Source: an uncultured Opitutia bacterium (lineage in GTDB: Bacteria > Verrucomicrobiota > Verrucomicrobiia > Opitutales > Coraliomargaritaceae). Taken from it: a DNA stretch of 64,000 nt. Shown in pieces: positions 7,326 through 19,877 of the stretch. Position numbers and translations under genes: made by a program. The stretch lies in contig CAKZOI010000047.1 of assembly GCA_937136395.1 (NCBI GenBank), positions 1-64,000 on the forward strand. Reading direction: 5' to 3'. The notes beneath the pieces were generated by a model, which had not been told where the DNA came from, ran no database searches, and saw only the letters and a program-made list of their open reading frames with translations. Numbering within the stretch: the first letter of the stretch is position 1; each line of letters begins with the position of its first letter.

Positions 7326-9008
7326 CTACTTCACTTCCGCCTTTGCAGTTTCAAAAGCTTGTAAGGCGCAGGCATTGCACGTGTCGCGAATGCCGGCGAA
7401 GAAGTCATTTCCTTTGTCATCGACGAGGATGTAGGCGGGGAAATTTTCAACTTCGATCTTCCAGATAGCTTCCATACCGAGCTCTGGATATTCAAGCACT
7501 TCGACGCTCTTAATGTTGTGCTCCGCGAGTAATGCCGCAGGACCACCAATCGAACCCAGGTAAAAGCCGCCATACTTGTTACACGCATCCGTCACTTGTT
7601 GAGAACGGTTACCCTTGGCGAGCATGATCATCGATCCACCCTCTGCCTGAAATGGCGCGACATAAGAATCCATACGTCCCGCAGTAGTTGGGCCAAACGA
7701 ACCCGATGGCTTTCCTGCCGGCGTCTTAGCTGGGCCTGCATAGTAAACCGGATGGTTCTTCATGTATTCGGGCATGCCTTCACCGCGGTCCAATCGTTCT
7801 TGCAACTTCGCATGTGCAATATCGCGAGCGACAACAATGGTGCCCGTGAGCGAGAGTGGCGTAGTGACAGGATGTTGGCTCAACTCTGTCAAAATGTCTT
7901 TCATCGGGCGATTCAGATCAATCTTCACCGACTCATCTGGTTTCACTTCGCCGTTCTCAGCAGGAAGGAAGCGGCTTGGGTTCTCTTCAAGTTTTTCTAG
8001 CCAGATGCCATCCTTATCGATGCGCCCTTTTGCGTTTCGATCTGCCGAGCAAGAGACGCCGATACCCACAGGGCAGGAAGCACCATGGCGCGGCAAGCGA
8101 ATCACGCGCACATCGAGAGCGAAATATTTGCCACCAAACTGCGCTCCATAGCCCATTTTGCGTGTATAGCCTAATAGTTTCTGTTCAAGCTCTAGGTCAC
8201 GAAATGCCTGCCCATGTTCGTTGCCCTTGGTGGGCAACTCGTCGTAATATTTGGTCGATGCAAGCTTCACAGTCTTCATCGTAGTCTCCGCGGATGTGCC
8301 GCCGATGACGATTGCAATATGATATGGAGGGCAGGCGGATGTGCCTAAAGTGCCCATCTTTTCGATGCAAAACTTTTCAAGGTTGGCGGGATTTAATAGC
8401 GCCTTTGTTTCTTGAAACAGGAAAGTTTTGTTCGCAGAACCGCCACCCTTTGCGACGAAAAGGAAGTCGTAGCTCGTGCCGTCGGTCGCCAATAAATCGA
8501 TCTGCGCGGGCAGGTTACAGCCAGTATTCACTTCCTCATACATGGAGAGGGGTGCAGTTTGCGAATAGCGCAGATTCTCCTTGGTGTAAGTGTTGTAAAC
8601 TCCTTGCGAAAGCGCAGATTCATCGCCACCCCCCGTCCAAACGCGCTGCCCTTTCTTGCCCAAAATAATTGCGGTTCCTGTGTCTTGGCAGAATGGTAAC
8701 ACACCGTGCGCAGCCACTTCGGCATTGCGTAGCATGGTTAACGCAATCGTGCGATCATTGTCTGTCGCCTCCGGATCCTCCAGAATCGCTGCGACCTCTT
8801 CTAAGTGCTTTGTGCGTAATTTAAACGAAATCTCGCGCATTGCGGTCTCAGCAAGAAAAGTCAGTCCCGCAGGGTCGACCTTAACGATACTTTCGCCATC
8901 GAAATCGACGGTCTCGACGAATTCGCTGGTGAGTAAACGATACTCTGTGCGGTCCGCCGTAAGCGGAAATTGCTTCTGATAGTGGAACGGTGGTGCTGGT
9001 TTAGCCAT
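7326..9008 (-). CDS. Class I fumarate hydratase (Fe-S)
   Basis: The 560-residue protein matches the class I, oxygen-sensitive, 4Fe-4S fumarase family of the FumA type, which converts fumarate to malate in the TCA cycle. The N-terminal alpha domain holds [10 protein letters not shown] and [15 protein letters not shown], and [10 protein letters not shown] follows; the Cys in each is the expected cluster ligand. The C-terminal beta domain carries [10 protein letters not shown]. Length is usual for the single-chain form. The downstream side of its promoter faces an A-type Fe-S carrier gene transcribed in the same direction 87 bases upstream, consistent with an Fe-S theme. Confidence 0.93.
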   Translation of the reverse strand: MAKPAPPFHYQKQFPLTADRTEYRLLTSEFVETVDFDGESIVKVDPAGLTFLAETAMREISFKLRTKHLEEVAAILEDPEATDNDRTIALTMLRNAEVAAHGVLPFCQDTGTAIILGKKGQRVWTGGGDESALSQGVYNTYTKENLRYSQTAPLSMYEEVNTGCNLPAQIDLLATDGTSYDFLFVAKGGGSANKTFLFQETKALLNPANLEKFCIEKMGTLGTSACPPYHIAIVIGGTSAETTMKTVKLASTKYYDELPTKGNEHGQAFRDLELEQKLLGYTRKMGYGAQFGGKYFALDVRVIRLPRHGASCPVGIGVSCSADRNAKGRIDKDGIWLEKLEENPSRFLPAENGEVKPDESVKIDLNRPMKDILTELSQHPVTTPLSLTGTIVVARDIAHAKLQERLDRGEGMPEYMKNHPVYYAGPAKTPAGKPSGSFGPTTAGRMDSYVAPFQAEGGSMIMLAKGNRSQQVTDACNKYGGFYLGSIGGPAALLAEHNIKSVEVLEYPELGMEAIWKIEVENFPAYILVDDKGNDFFAGIRDTCNACALQAFETAKAEVK

Positions 9009-9095
9009 CTATATTTCTAATTTTAAAAGTTTACAGCATTAGAAATACTTACGTAAAGGCAAGTGTGTAATGCGCTTTTGGAAAAGTGCCATGTA

Positions 9096-9413
9096 TTAAT
9101 TGAATGATCGACCGCAACCACATGTGCTAGATGCATTTGGGTTGCGCACTTCAAAGCCTTTGCCGCTTAGGCCATCGTCAAAATCAACTTCTGAACCGTC
9201 TAGGTATTCATAGCTGGTTGCATCCACCAGAAAGGAGATGCCATTACTATCCAACTGCTGGTCATCTTCCTTAGCATCGTCGAAAGACATGCCATACTCG
9301 AAGCCCGAGCAGCCCCCTGCTTCGACGAAAATGCGAAGTCGCTGCCCCTCGGAAGCTTTTTCATCGGCTAGTTTTTGTATTTGTTTTGCTGCACTATCTG
9401 TAAGCGTAATCAT
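9096..9413 (-). CDS. A-type iron-sulfur cluster carrier (HesB/IscA/ErpA)
   Basis: The 105-residue product starts MITLTDSAAKQIQKL and shows the three family cysteines: GGCSGFEY near residue 35 and STCGCGRSF at the C-terminus. These bind an Fe-S cluster for delivery to apoproteins. I chose the ATG at 9413 over an upstream TTG at 9425 because the family begins with this motif. It lies upstream of, and in the same direction as, the fumarase gene and may feed it clusters. Whether it is ErpA or IscA cannot be decided. Confidence 0.9.
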   Translation of the reverse strand: MITLTDSAAKQIQKLADEKASEGQRLRIFVEAGGCSGFEYGMSFDDAKEDDQQLDSNGISFLVDATSYEYLDGSEVDFDDGLSGKGFEVRNPNASSTCGCGRSFN

Positions 9414-9544
9414 ATATAGAATCAAAGCTCAGCTAGCAACGATGTCAACCAGTGGAAGTGCGGAATCATGGTGTAAGCATTTTTCATGCTAGATTTGAAT
9501 AAAATCACTTGCGAATTCATATTGGGACGAGTTTAGTATTCATA

Positions 9545-10546
9545 GTGTCCGATTTTAAACATATCTTTGATGAATTACACTTCGAGTCGACGGATATACT
9601 TGCCGAAGGTGGCATGGGCATTGTTTACGAAGGCATTCAACATGGGGCGGGTAATTTCTCAAAGCGTGTCGCTATCAAACTCATACGCGAAGAGTATTCG
9701 AAAATAGAAGAATTTCGCCGCAATTTCGTAGGCGAAGCGCGCTTGGTCGCCGACTTGATCCATACAAACATTGTCCAGACCTACCACCTAGGGGAAATCA
9801 GTGGGCAGTATTTCATGACGATGGAGTTTGTCGATGGCATCAACTTAGAAGACTTCATTCAGAAGCACACAGATACCGAGCAATTAATCCCCGCTGACAT
9901 AGCCGCGTTTATCGTATCAAGGATTTGTCGTGGCCTAGCCTATGCCCATAAAAAATGCGATAAGGCAGGTCATCCGCTTGGCATTGTCCATCGAGACGTA
10001 AACCCGCGTAACATCATGCTCGCCCATGAGGGCGACGTAAAACTCACCGACTTCGGAATCGCGAAGGCATTTGATCTGATGTATAATAAAGAAGGTGAAG
10101 TCATCGCAGGTAAAGATGAATACCTCTCGCCCAAACAAGCGCGACGTGAAGTGACTGACGCGCGAGCCGACATTTTCAGCTGCGCGATCATATTGGCAGA
10201 GATGTTGCTCGGAGAGAATATATTCGAGGCAAATTCAGAGGCTGCCACTCGACGAAACATCCTAGAACTCACTATCCCCGATTTCAATGAAATGAATTGC
10301 CGGATCGACCCTCGGCTCGACGACATACTGCAACTCGGCTTTCAACGTGATCGCAATAAACGCTATCAAAGTGCAGAGCACATGCTCACAGCGCTTGAGG
10401 AATTTATTTATGGCGATGGCTACGGCCCCACAAATGAAAAATTAGCGAGCTATCTGATTGATTTATATGGCGACGACGGGGCACAGGCCTCACGTCGCTG
10501 GGCGCTCAAGAAAACGCCCGGAGTCAAACCTACTTTCAACGATTAG
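9545..10546 (+). CDS. Serine/threonine protein kinase
   Basis: This cytosolic Hanks-type kinase of about 333 residues has a glycine loop [12 protein letters not shown], the invariant Lys in VAIKLI, the catalytic loop HRDVNPRN near residue 150 and DFG near 168. No membrane helix or sensor domain follows; after the kinase core there are only about 60 residues. The GTG at 9545 gives a start just before the conserved [10 protein letters not shown]; a TTG at 9509 is possible. The stop is 15 bases before rpoN, so the two are very probably cotranscribed and the kinase may modulate sigma-54 activity. Confidence 0.85.
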   Translation: MSDFKHIFDELHFESTDILAEGGMGIVYEGIQHGAGNFSKRVAIKLIREEYSKIEEFRRNFVGEARLVADLIHTNIVQTYHLGEISGQYFMTMEFVDGINLEDFIQKHTDTEQLIPADIAAFIVSRICRGLAYAHKKCDKAGHPLGIVHRDVNPRNIMLAHEGDVKLTDFGIAKAFDLMYNKEGEVIAGKDEYLSPKQARREVTDARADIFSCAIILAEMLLGENIFEANSEAATRRNILELTIPDFNEMNCRIDPRLDDILQLGFQRDRNKRYQSAEHMLTALEEFIYGDGYGPTNEKLASYLIDLYGDDGAQASRRWALKKTPGVKPTFND

Positions 10547-10561
10547 CGTTTTGATGCGCCC

Positions 10562-12010
10562 ATGAGTTCACAAAGCTTCCAGCAGACACAAAAACAAACG
10601 CAGACGCTAGTCCTAGCGCCCCAACTGCGGAATTCACTAAAAATTCTACAAGCACCCGCAGTAGAATTGCGCACCTCCATCCTCGAAGAGCTAGAGGTGA
10701 ACCCTCTGCTCGAAGAGTTGCCAATCGATAGCATTAGCGTTGAGGAAGAGCGCGACAGCGCAGTTGACGACGAGCCTGACGCGGATGAGGAGCTAGATTT
10801 CGATGCCGATGATTACAGCATTCTCGACAAAATGAGTGAAGATATGCGTGAGCAATTTGCCCAAGAGAACAGCGGTCAATCTCACACAACTGAAGACGAA
10901 GAACGGCGCGATCATTTCATGAACTCGCTCACTCAGGGAGTGTCTCTCCAGCAGCACTTAATCGAGCAAGCTGAACTCACTGACAGCTCCGACCAAGAGC
11001 GAGAAGCACTCTACTACTTGATCGGCAGTATCGATGATAATGGCTACTTAACTGAAACCGTTTCGGATATCGCGCTGACAGCGCGTATCCCCTATGGAAC
11101 GATTCAAAAGTGCCTCGAAACGCTCAAGACCTTTGATCCGCCCGGTATTGGCACTAAAGATATGCAGGACTGCTTAATCACTCAGTTAGAACTGCGTGGT
11201 CGCGGCACATCGCTTGCAGTGCGTATTTTACGCGATCACTTCCCCCTACTCGTCCGTCGCCGCATTCCAGAAATTTGCCGCAAGACCGGAACGACAGCCG
11301 ATGATGTGCAAGAATCTATCGAGGAAATAGCCACCTTAGAACCTGCCCCGGGTAAACGATTCAGCGCGGACAGCAACTCGGTTATTGAACCAGATGTAAC
11401 CGTATTTAAAGATGAATACGGCGAGTGGAAGATTGTCCTAAATAATGACTATATACCTCGATTGCGTATTAGCGGAGCCTATAAAGATCTTTTAGCTAAA
11501 GGCGCACTCAGCAAAAAAGAGAAAGACTTCATGTTAGAGCGTATGCGTTCAGGAAAATTTCTTATTAGCTCAATTGAGCAACGCCAGCAGACAATTGAAC
11601 GGATCACACGAGAAATTCTAAGTTTCCAAAATGAGTTCTTCGAAGCGGGCATTTCGAAACTGCGCCCTCTGACAATGAACAGCATTGCGCAGACGGTAAA
11701 CGTCCATGAGACAACTATTAGTCGTGCGATCGCCAATAAGTATATACGCACGCCACATGGTGTGTTCCCTTTTAAATATTTCTTCACTCCAGGTTACACT
11801 TCTGCCAACGGTGAATCCGTTTCTAATAAGACGATTAAAGATATGATCAGCCATATCGTGGAGGATGAGAACCCTGCGAAGCCATTTAGCGATCAAGGCA
11901 TCGTCAATCTGCTCAAGGAGAAGGACATCAAAATTGCCCGACGCACAGTTGCTAAATATCGCGAGGAGTTGGGCATCCTTCCCACAAATTTACGAAGACG
12001 TTATGACTAG
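10562..12010 (+). CDS. rpoN: RNA polymerase sigma-54 factor
   Basis: The 482-residue protein has the Gln- and Leu-rich region I ([20 protein letters not shown] near residue 20-45), an acidic region II, the core-binding region and the DNA-binding C-terminus. The RpoN box [14 protein letters not shown] is present near residue 460, close to the C-terminus, as usual. The factor directs polymerase to -24/-12 promoters and needs enhancer-binding ATPases, none of which is seen in this window. It is the second gene after the Ser/Thr kinase. Confidence 0.96.
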   Translation: MSSQSFQQTQKQTQTLVLAPQLRNSLKILQAPAVELRTSILEELEVNPLLEELPIDSISVEEERDSAVDDEPDADEELDFDADDYSILDKMSEDMREQFAQENSGQSHTTEDEERRDHFMNSLTQGVSLQQHLIEQAELTDSSDQEREALYYLIGSIDDNGYLTETVSDIALTARIPYGTIQKCLETLKTFDPPGIGTKDMQDCLITQLELRGRGTSLAVRILRDHFPLLVRRRIPEICRKTGTTADDVQESIEEIATLEPAPGKRFSADSNSVIEPDVTVFKDEYGEWKIVLNNDYIPRLRISGAYKDLLAKGALSKKEKDFMLERMRSGKFLISSIEQRQQTIERITREILSFQNEFFEAGISKLRPLTMNSIAQTVNVHETTISRAIANKYIRTPHGVFPFKYFFTPGYTSANGESVSNKTIKDMISHIVEDENPAKPFSDQGIVNLLKEKDIKIARRTVAKYREELGILPTNLRRRYD

Positions 12011-12238
12011 GACAATGCCTATACCGGCTCAGCCCCCTCCAAAAAAAAATCTTGCGCAAATCCTGCTTCCAAATTGTGCACTCCAAGTTCCGTTTTACTA
12101 CTGTAATCAGTTCACTTGCGCATAATTCGATGATTGAATATTACGAGGGCGTCGATTTATCTTGTATAATATGACACATAAGTCATTAGAGGAACTAAAC
12201 CTTTGAATAAAGCGTAATAACTAAAACTAATACAAAAA

Positions 12239-13270
<1,032 letters not shown>

Positions 13271-13292
13271 TTCAATCTACACTCTTTTTTCA

Positions 13293-13325
13293 AAAGCCGG
13301 CCGCTAATGCGTCCGGCTTTTTTTT
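13293..13325 (+). terminator. Terminator of the aldolase gene
   Basis: AAAGCCGG and CCGGCTTT pair around a 12-base loop and are followed by T residues, 20 bases after the stop. Confidence 0.85.
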
Positions 13326-13416
13326 ACAACCTTCCTAGCGTGCCGCTTCAGGAAACGATCATCTGAAAGCCAAGAAGTTCGTTCGTTGGACTTGCAGGCT
13401 GCAAAGATCAAATCAC

Positions 13417-13450
13417 AAAAAAAGCCCCGACCAATTAAGGTCGGGGCTTT
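13417..13450 (-). terminator. Terminator of groEL
   Basis: A 12-bp perfect stem (AAAGCCCCGACC with GGTCGGGGCTTT) encloses a 6-base loop. On the minus strand it is followed by seven T residues, about 50 bases past the groEL stop. Confidence 0.9.
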
Positions 13451-13498
13451 GCCTAATTATTTAGCCTAGTGTTGCGGAGCGTCAGTAACCCAAGCGGA

Positions 13499-15172
<1,674 letters not shown>

Positions 15173-15192
15173 TTAGAATTAGGATACGGATC

Positions 15193-15480
15193 TTAAGCAA
15201 TCACACCAAGGATGCTGTCTTCATCGATAAGGATGTATTCGACGCCGTCAACTTTCACAGGTGTGCCGCCATAGCCAGGAAGGAGAACCTTATCGCCCTT
15301 TTTCACGTTAAAAGGAACTGCCTTGCCAGACTCGTCCTTTTTGCCGGTGCCAAGTGCAACAACTTCAGCCTCCTGAGATTTTTCTTTAGCTGAATCAGGG
15401 ATAATGATTCCGCCGCGGATTTGTTCATCTTCTTCAATGCGCTTCAATAGAACGCGTTCACCGAGTGGTTTGATTTTCAT
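15193..15480 (-). CDS. groES: 10 kDa co-chaperonin GroES
   Basis: The 95-residue protein starts [14 protein letters not shown] and has the mobile loop ([18 protein letters not shown]) that contacts GroEL, then the usual C-terminal [10 protein letters not shown]. It caps the GroEL ring. The gene precedes groEL and follows dnaK; between dnaK and groES is only an 85-base gap with a hairpin. No CIRCE element (TTAGCACTC inverted repeat) is present in that gap, so HrcA control is not supported here. Confidence 0.97.
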   Translation of the reverse strand: MKIKPLGERVLLKRIEEDEQIRGGIIIPDSAKEKSQEAEVVALGTGKKDESGKAVPFNVKKGDKVLLPGYGGTPVKVDGVEYILIDEDSILGVIA

Positions 15481-15527
15481 ATTTAGTATCTTTTTATTTT
15501 TGGTTTGAGATAATAGTATTCATAAAA

Positions 15528-15557
15528 GCCGCGCACGAACTGTGGTTAGAGCGCGGC
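15528..15557 (-). terminator. Hairpin between dnaK and groES
   Basis: GCCGCGC and GCGCGGC pair with a 16-base loop and are followed on the minus strand by TTTTATG. It could stop part of the dnaK transcription or act as a processing site that sets the dnaK to groESL ratio. Confidence 0.6.
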
Positions 15558-15565
15558 TAATTAAA

Positions 15566-17521
15566 TTATTTCTTGTCTTCGTCAACGACTTCGAAGTCGG
15601 CATCAACTGTTTCAGCATCTTGAGCTGGCTTTGGCTCGGAATCACCTGCTCCGGCTTCTGGGCCTGCCGCTGCACCACCCATATCTGGGCCTGCACCTTC
15701 AGCGCCTTGTGCAGCATAGAGGTCTTGAGCAAACGATTCCATGATGCCCACAATCTTCTCCTTGGCAGCCTTGAGCGAATCGGCATCTGCTTCTTGATTT
15801 TCAAGAACAGTTTTACCTTCAGCGATTGCAGCTTCGAGTTCAGTCTTCTTATCCTCAGGGATCTTGTCGCCGAGATCAGTGATTTGCTTTTCGGACTGAT
15901 AGATGATGTTGTCGAGTTCATTGCGTGCTTCGACTCCTGCTTTAAGCGCTTCATCCTCTGCCGCGTGTGCTTCAGCTTCGCGCTTGAGCTTCTCAACTTC
16001 GTTCTTATCGAGTCCAGAGGAACCAGAGATGGTAATCTTTTGTTCCTTGCCTGTGCCTTGATCCTTCGCGCTGACATTAAGGATACCGTTGGCATCGATG
16101 TCGAAAGTCACTTCAATTTGAGGAGTGCCGCGAGATGCTGCGGGAATACCATCGAGACGGAAGTTGCCGAGCACTTTGTTATCTTTCGCCATTGGGCGCT
16201 CACCTTGGAGGACTTTAATGTCTACCGCAGTTTGGTTGTCTGCGTAGGTAGAGAAAGTCTGGCTCTTCTTCGTCGGGATCGTGGTGTTACGCTCAATCAT
16301 CGCCGTGGCCACACCACCTGCAGTTTCAATCGCAAGTGTGAGTGGTGTCACGTCGAGGAGCAGCACATCGCGCACGTCGCCTTGCAGCACGCCACCTTGA
16401 ATTGCTGCGCCAATCGCAACCACTTCGTCAGGATTCACACCTTGGTGTGGTGCCTTACCGGTGAGCTCTTTAGCGAGCTCAACAACCTTAGGCGCACGTG
16501 TCATACCACCTACAAGGACAAGTTCGCCGATTTCAGAATTACTGTGACCGGAGTCCTTCAAGCAGGCATTGTATGGTGCGATTGTGCGCTGATAAAGTGC
16601 GTCACAAATTTGCTCCAGCTTCGAGCGGCTTAGCGTGATGTTCAAGTGCTTTGGTCCAGAGGCGTCAGCAGTGATGAACGGCAGGTTGATATCTGTGCTT
16701 TGTGTCGAAGAAAGTGCGATCTTAGCTTTTTCCGCTTCTTCCTTAAGGCGTTGAAGTGCCATCTTATCTGTGCGAAGGTCGATGCCCTGCTCTTGCTTGA
16801 ATTCTTCAACCAAAAAGTCGATCAAAGCGCTGTCCCAGTTATCGCCGCCGAGGTGTGTATCACCATTGGTTGCTTTAACTTCAAACACACCATCACCGAT
16901 TTCCAGGATCGAAACATCGAAGGTGCCACCACCAAGGTCATATACGGCGATCACTTCGTCTTGACCTTTATCAAGACCATAAGCGAGTGCCGCTGCAGTC
17001 GGCTCGTTGATGATGCGCTTCACATCAAGACCGGCGATTTGCCCGGCATCCTTAGTTGCTTGGCGCTGTGCATCATTAAAGTATGCAGGCACAGTGATAA
17101 CCGCTTCAGTGACCGTTTCACCCAGATACGCTTCCGCGTCCGCTTTCAGCTTCTGCAAGATCATCGCAGAGATCTGCTCGGGAGCAAATTGCTCTTTCTG
17201 CCCCTTCACTTCGCATTCAATATACGCATCGCCATTTTTACCCTTAACGATCTCGTAAGGAAGGCTCTTTGCTTCTTCTTGAACTTCAGTGAACTTGCGA
17301 CCGATAAAGCGCTTCGCTGAAAAGATTGTATTGCTCGGATTAGTGACAGCTTGGCGTTTTGCTGCTTGGCCGACGAGTCTCTCGCCGCCTTTGGCAAATG
17401 CCACCACTGAAGGAGTCGTGCGTGCACCCTCCGAGTTTGGTATCACAACAGCTTCGCCGCCTTCCATTACGGACATGCAGGAGTTTGTTGTGCCTAAGTC
17501 GATTCCAATGATTTTACCCAT
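15566..17521 (-). CDS. dnaK: Molecular chaperone DnaK (Hsp70)
   Basis: The 651-residue chaperone has the ATPase domain with [14 protein letters not shown] at the start, [11 protein letters not shown], and [12 protein letters not shown]-type motifs, then the substrate-binding domain with [14 protein letters not shown], and ends in [11 protein letters not shown]. It binds exposed hydrophobic peptides in the cytosol. I chose the ATG at 17521 because the family starts with [10 protein letters not shown]. No grpE or dnaJ gene is adjacent, which is unlike many dnaK operons. Very large open frames on the opposite strand are coding shadows of this GC- and codon-biased gene. Confidence 0.98.
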   Translation of the reverse strand: MGKIIGIDLGTTNSCMSVMEGGEAVVIPNSEGARTTPSVVAFAKGGERLVGQAAKRQAVTNPSNTIFSAKRFIGRKFTEVQEEAKSLPYEIVKGKNGDAYIECEVKGQKEQFAPEQISAMILQKLKADAEAYLGETVTEAVITVPAYFNDAQRQATKDAGQIAGLDVKRIINEPTAAALAYGLDKGQDEVIAVYDLGGGTFDVSILEIGDGVFEVKATNGDTHLGGDNWDSALIDFLVEEFKQEQGIDLRTDKMALQRLKEEAEKAKIALSSTQSTDINLPFITADASGPKHLNITLSRSKLEQICDALYQRTIAPYNACLKDSGHSNSEIGELVLVGGMTRAPKVVELAKELTGKAPHQGVNPDEVVAIGAAIQGGVLQGDVRDVLLLDVTPLTLAIETAGGVATAMIERNTTIPTKKSQTFSTYADNQTAVDIKVLQGERPMAKDNKVLGNFRLDGIPAASRGTPQIEVTFDIDANGILNVSAKDQGTGKEQKITISGSSGLDKNEVEKLKREAEAHAAEDEALKAGVEARNELDNIIYQSEKQITDLGDKIPEDKKTELEAAIAEGKTVLENQEADADSLKAAKEKIVGIMESFAQDLYAAQGAEGAGPDMGGAAAGPEAGAGDSEPKPAQDAETVDADFEVVDEDKK

Positions 17522-17643
17522 GCCATACAAATAGCATTCCAGATGCCACGTGCATGCCAAAATCATAAACCGCTCATAACCAATAAATTAAATCCAATCA
17601 CGCATTTATCTGCAGGCCAGCCGACAGCTAAAAGTGAGACGCC

Positions 17644-17694
17644 GTGTCACAGTAAATGGCACAGTGTTAAGCCATGTCACATTTCTGTGTCACA
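17644..17694. promoter_or_regulatory. Three TGTGACA-type repeats upstream of dnaK
   Basis: On the plus strand, (G/A)TGTCACA occurs at 17644-17651, 17674-17681 and 17687-17694, with GGCACAGTGTTAAGCC between the first two. On the minus strand these read TGTGACA(C/T) and lie 123-173 bases upstream of the dnaK start. Repeats of this kind often bind a regulator. No known heat-shock operator is matched, so the role is a guess. Confidence 0.35.
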
Positions 17695-17699
17695 CAGTT

Positions 17700-17813
17700 G
17701 GTAGGGTTATCTTGCCAAGACGACCGTTCGCCCGTTGATGCCAAATGCCGACCCATAAGATATCAGTATTCAGTCCCGTTGCCGAACGGTGCTCTCAGCG
17801 AGAGCGCCCTACC
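17700..17813. repeat. GGTAGGG-ended dispersed repeat
   Basis: The ends are exact inverted GGTAGGG (17700) and CCCTACC (17807), and ACCGTTCG / CGAACGGT are inverted at 17723 and 17783. Both 31-base arms have the same lay-out, a 7-base constant, a 16-base hairpin-forming middle and ACCGTTCG, but the two middles differ in sequence. It lies between dnaK and the helicase gene and fills most of that gap. Confidence 0.7.
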
Positions 17814-17837
17814 CAAAGACACCCGATCTCTACGCCT

Positions 17838-18953
17838 TTACTCCACCATGGTGAAGTTAACTGACAGCTCCTGCTCTAGTCGTGCGACTCGACTACGCTC
17901 ATTTGGCTCAATCAGTGTAAGCGAAACGCCCTTCTTCCCTGCGCGAGCTGTGCGTCCACTGCGATGTGTGTAATACTGCATTGCATCTGGTAGTTGGTGC
18001 TGGATGACAAATTCCAAACCTTCAACATCAATACCGCGTGCGGCGACGTCGGTTGCGATCAAATAGTTCAAGCGTTCTTTGGTGAATGCCCGCATGACTT
18101 TGTCGCGATCCTTCTGGCTAAGGTCACCTTGGATAACGCCTACGGAATGCCCGCGTGCAGTTAATTCCTTACCTAATCGTATGGCACCCGCACGTGTGCG
18201 GACGAAAATAAGCCCACGTTCACCTTCATGGTTGGCTAAATATTTGGCAATAAAGTCATCTTTCTCTTCGCGGGCGACGATTGAAAATTGGTGGTCAATG
18301 TTATGATTCACGACCTCCTTAGCCGCCACTTTAACCATATGTGCACTCGGCGAGAGGTTGCCATCGATCAAGCCTTGCACGCGCTTTTGAAAGGTCGCTG
18401 AAAAGAGCCAAGTGCTCTTACGTGCTTTCGTTTCCTTGAAAACGCGTGCCAACTCAGCCTTGAACCCCATACTAAGCATTTCGTCGGCCTCATCGAGCAC
18501 GAGGTATTTTACGGACTCTAAGGTCATTTGCGCTTCCAGTAATTCGATCAAACGACCAGGTGTCGCGACTAGGATATGAGTTGGGCGAGAGAGGCGCTCA
18601 ATTTGCATGGCGATCTTATCACCACCGGCCGCAACTTCGACGAAGATCCTATCTTCCGCGTATTTAGTGTATTTAAATAACTGCTTACCGATCTGCTTTG
18701 CCAGCTCACGGGTCGGCGCGATGATCAATCCTTGAATTTCAGCCTTATTCGGATTCATCTTGGTCAACAAGGGTAAACCAAAAGCCGCCGTCTTACCCGT
18801 GCCCGTTTGTGCTTGAGCAATCAAGTCACTACCATCCTCCATAAGAAACGGAATGACTTTCTCCTGAATGGGTGTCGGTGTCTCAATCCCCAACTCCTCG
18901 ATGCCGAGAATTAAATCTGATGGAATGCCTAATTGATGAAATGTCTGAGCCAT
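17838..18953 (-). CDS. DEAD-box ATP-dependent RNA helicase
   Basis: The 371-residue helicase starts MAQTFHQLGIPSDLI, with a Q motif (PTPIQ), Walker A AQTGTGKT, LDEADEML, SATF and the C-terminal HRSGRTARAG. It unwinds RNA duplexes, typically in ribosome assembly or RNA decay. There is almost nothing after the second RecA domain, so it is a minimal core without the basic tail of RhlE or CsdA. The ATG at 18953 was chosen over an upstream start because homologous sequence begins there. It stands alone upstream of tRNA-His on the same strand. Confidence 0.92.
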   Translation of the reverse strand: MAQTFHQLGIPSDLILGIEELGIETPTPIQEKVIPFLMEDGSDLIAQAQTGTGKTAAFGLPLLTKMNPNKAEIQGLIIAPTRELAKQIGKQLFKYTKYAEDRIFVEVAAGGDKIAMQIERLSRPTHILVATPGRLIELLEAQMTLESVKYLVLDEADEMLSMGFKAELARVFKETKARKSTWLFSATFQKRVQGLIDGNLSPSAHMVKVAAKEVVNHNIDHQFSIVAREEKDDFIAKYLANHEGERGLIFVRTRAGAIRLGKELTARGHSVGVIQGDLSQKDRDKVMRAFTKERLNYLIATDVAARGIDVEGLEFVIQHQLPDAMQYYTHRSGRTARAGKKGVSLTLIEPNERSRVARLEQELSVNFTMVE

Positions 18954-19037
18954 AATATGTAGTAAACACAGTTTCCCAGCGAACTCGACAATAAGAATCG
19001 AACTGCTCGCCGCAAAACTGTAATGGGTGGAAAGCAA

Positions 19038-19065
19038 ATAAGCCGCCCATTTCTGAGCGGCTTAT
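19038..19065 (-). terminator. Probable terminator of tRNA-His
   Basis: ATAAGCCGC and GCGGCTTAT form a 9-bp stem with a 10-base loop just beyond the 3' end of the tRNA on the minus strand. The downstream T content is modest. Confidence 0.55.
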
Positions 19066-19072
19066 AAAAAAA

Positions 19073-19150
19073 TGGGGTGGCTAACGGGATTCGAACCCGC
19101 GACCCTCGGCACCACAAGCCGATGCTCTAACCAGCTGAGCTATAGCCACC
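19073..19150 (-). tRNA. tRNA-His (GTG anticodon)
   Basis: The minus strand folds into a full cloverleaf: acceptor GTGGCTA/TAGCCAC, D-arm with AGCTCAGCTGGTTAGAGC, anticodon stem TCGGC/GCCGA around TTGTGGT (anticodon GTG), and T-arm CGGGTTCGAATCCCG. An extra G at 19150 can serve as the G-1 typical of tRNA-His, and the 3' CCA is encoded. Confidence 0.97.
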
Positions 19151-19280
19151 ATCTGTTGCGAAAAGCGAAGCTTCTCACTGAAGGAATCGGAATGCTCTTT
19201 CTAATCGCGTGCTTGTCAATAGCAGTTTGAAGGAAAATTCGGGGAATGCGCCTTTTATCTAAACGCTCAACATCTACAAA

Positions 19281-19877
19281 TTAATTGGCTCCAACCACCG
19301 CTTCGGCAAGTTGTGCCAGTGATGAGTTAATTGCAGTCACCAAACTTTCCGCATTATCGCGCTCCCATGTAACGCCTTGCGCTTGAAAAGTGCCCGCTCG
19401 TTGAGTTTTAGAGCCAAGCTTTAATTCCCAGGTGGCTGCCATGCGCACTTCGCCATTTTCAAAGGCTCCTAACTTATAGAATTGGACATATAGGTCTAAG
19501 CTTTCCTTCGACCGATCAGGCCATGGATAGAACCCAGCGACATGCTGACCACTTGATTGTATTAGATGTTCAGCGATGCAACGCGCAATACCCTCTTCTA
19601 GTGGTTCAGCCCAGCGAGCATACTTCAAAGCTTCGACTTCTCCCGAAGCAGTCCGATATTGTAAGCGCTTACCGTCGAGATAGGCAGGCATATTTGGGCG
19701 TTCTACATAAATCGAAGGCCCCTGCCCGCTTACGCTTGCCGATGAATCCACTGGGCCCAATGCATACATTTTTACGGGATCAGCCTTTGGTTTTAGATTC
19801 ACACACCCACTCAGTGTGATACCAACTACACTAAGTATTAGCAGGTGTAACAAAAATACGGATTGTTTATTCTTCAT
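19281..19877 (-). CDS. Lipoprotein component of Mla-type ABC transporter (PqiC-like)
   Basis: The 198-residue product starts MKNKQSVFLLHLL, with a signal peptide and a lipobox LSGC near residue 24, then a domain like the ABC-type auxiliary lipoprotein family (PqiC/YmbA), including a YVERPNMPAYLDGKRLQYR strand typical of it. It would sit at the inner face of the outer membrane. It overlaps the upstream MCE gene by 11 bases and is the last gene of a four-gene transport operon. The ATG at 19877 was preferred to one at 19904 because it puts the signal peptide at the start. Confidence 0.82.
   Translation of the reverse strand: MKNKQSVFLLHLLILSVVGITLSGCVNLKPKADPVKMYALGPVDSSASVSGQGPSIYVERPNMPAYLDGKRLQYRTASGEVEALKYARWAEPLEEGIARCIAEHLIQSSGQHVAGFYPWPDRSKESLDLYVQFYKLGAFENGEVRMAATWELKLGSKTQRAGTFQAQGVTWERDNAESLVTAINSSLAQLAEAVVGAN

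Noticed and set aside
15481-15565. CIRCE operator before groES
   Set aside because: No TTAGCACTC inverted repeat is present in this gap or upstream of dnaK.
15542-17320. Long plus-strand open frames opposite dnaK
   Set aside because: They mirror dnaK codons, contain no domain or ribosome site, and dnaK is certain.
17541-17560. A -24/-12 promoter (GG, ten bases, GC) before dnaK
   Set aside because: On the minus strand the spacing fits sigma-54 sites, but the -12 part is weak and the start point would leave a 12-base leader; one match is not enough.
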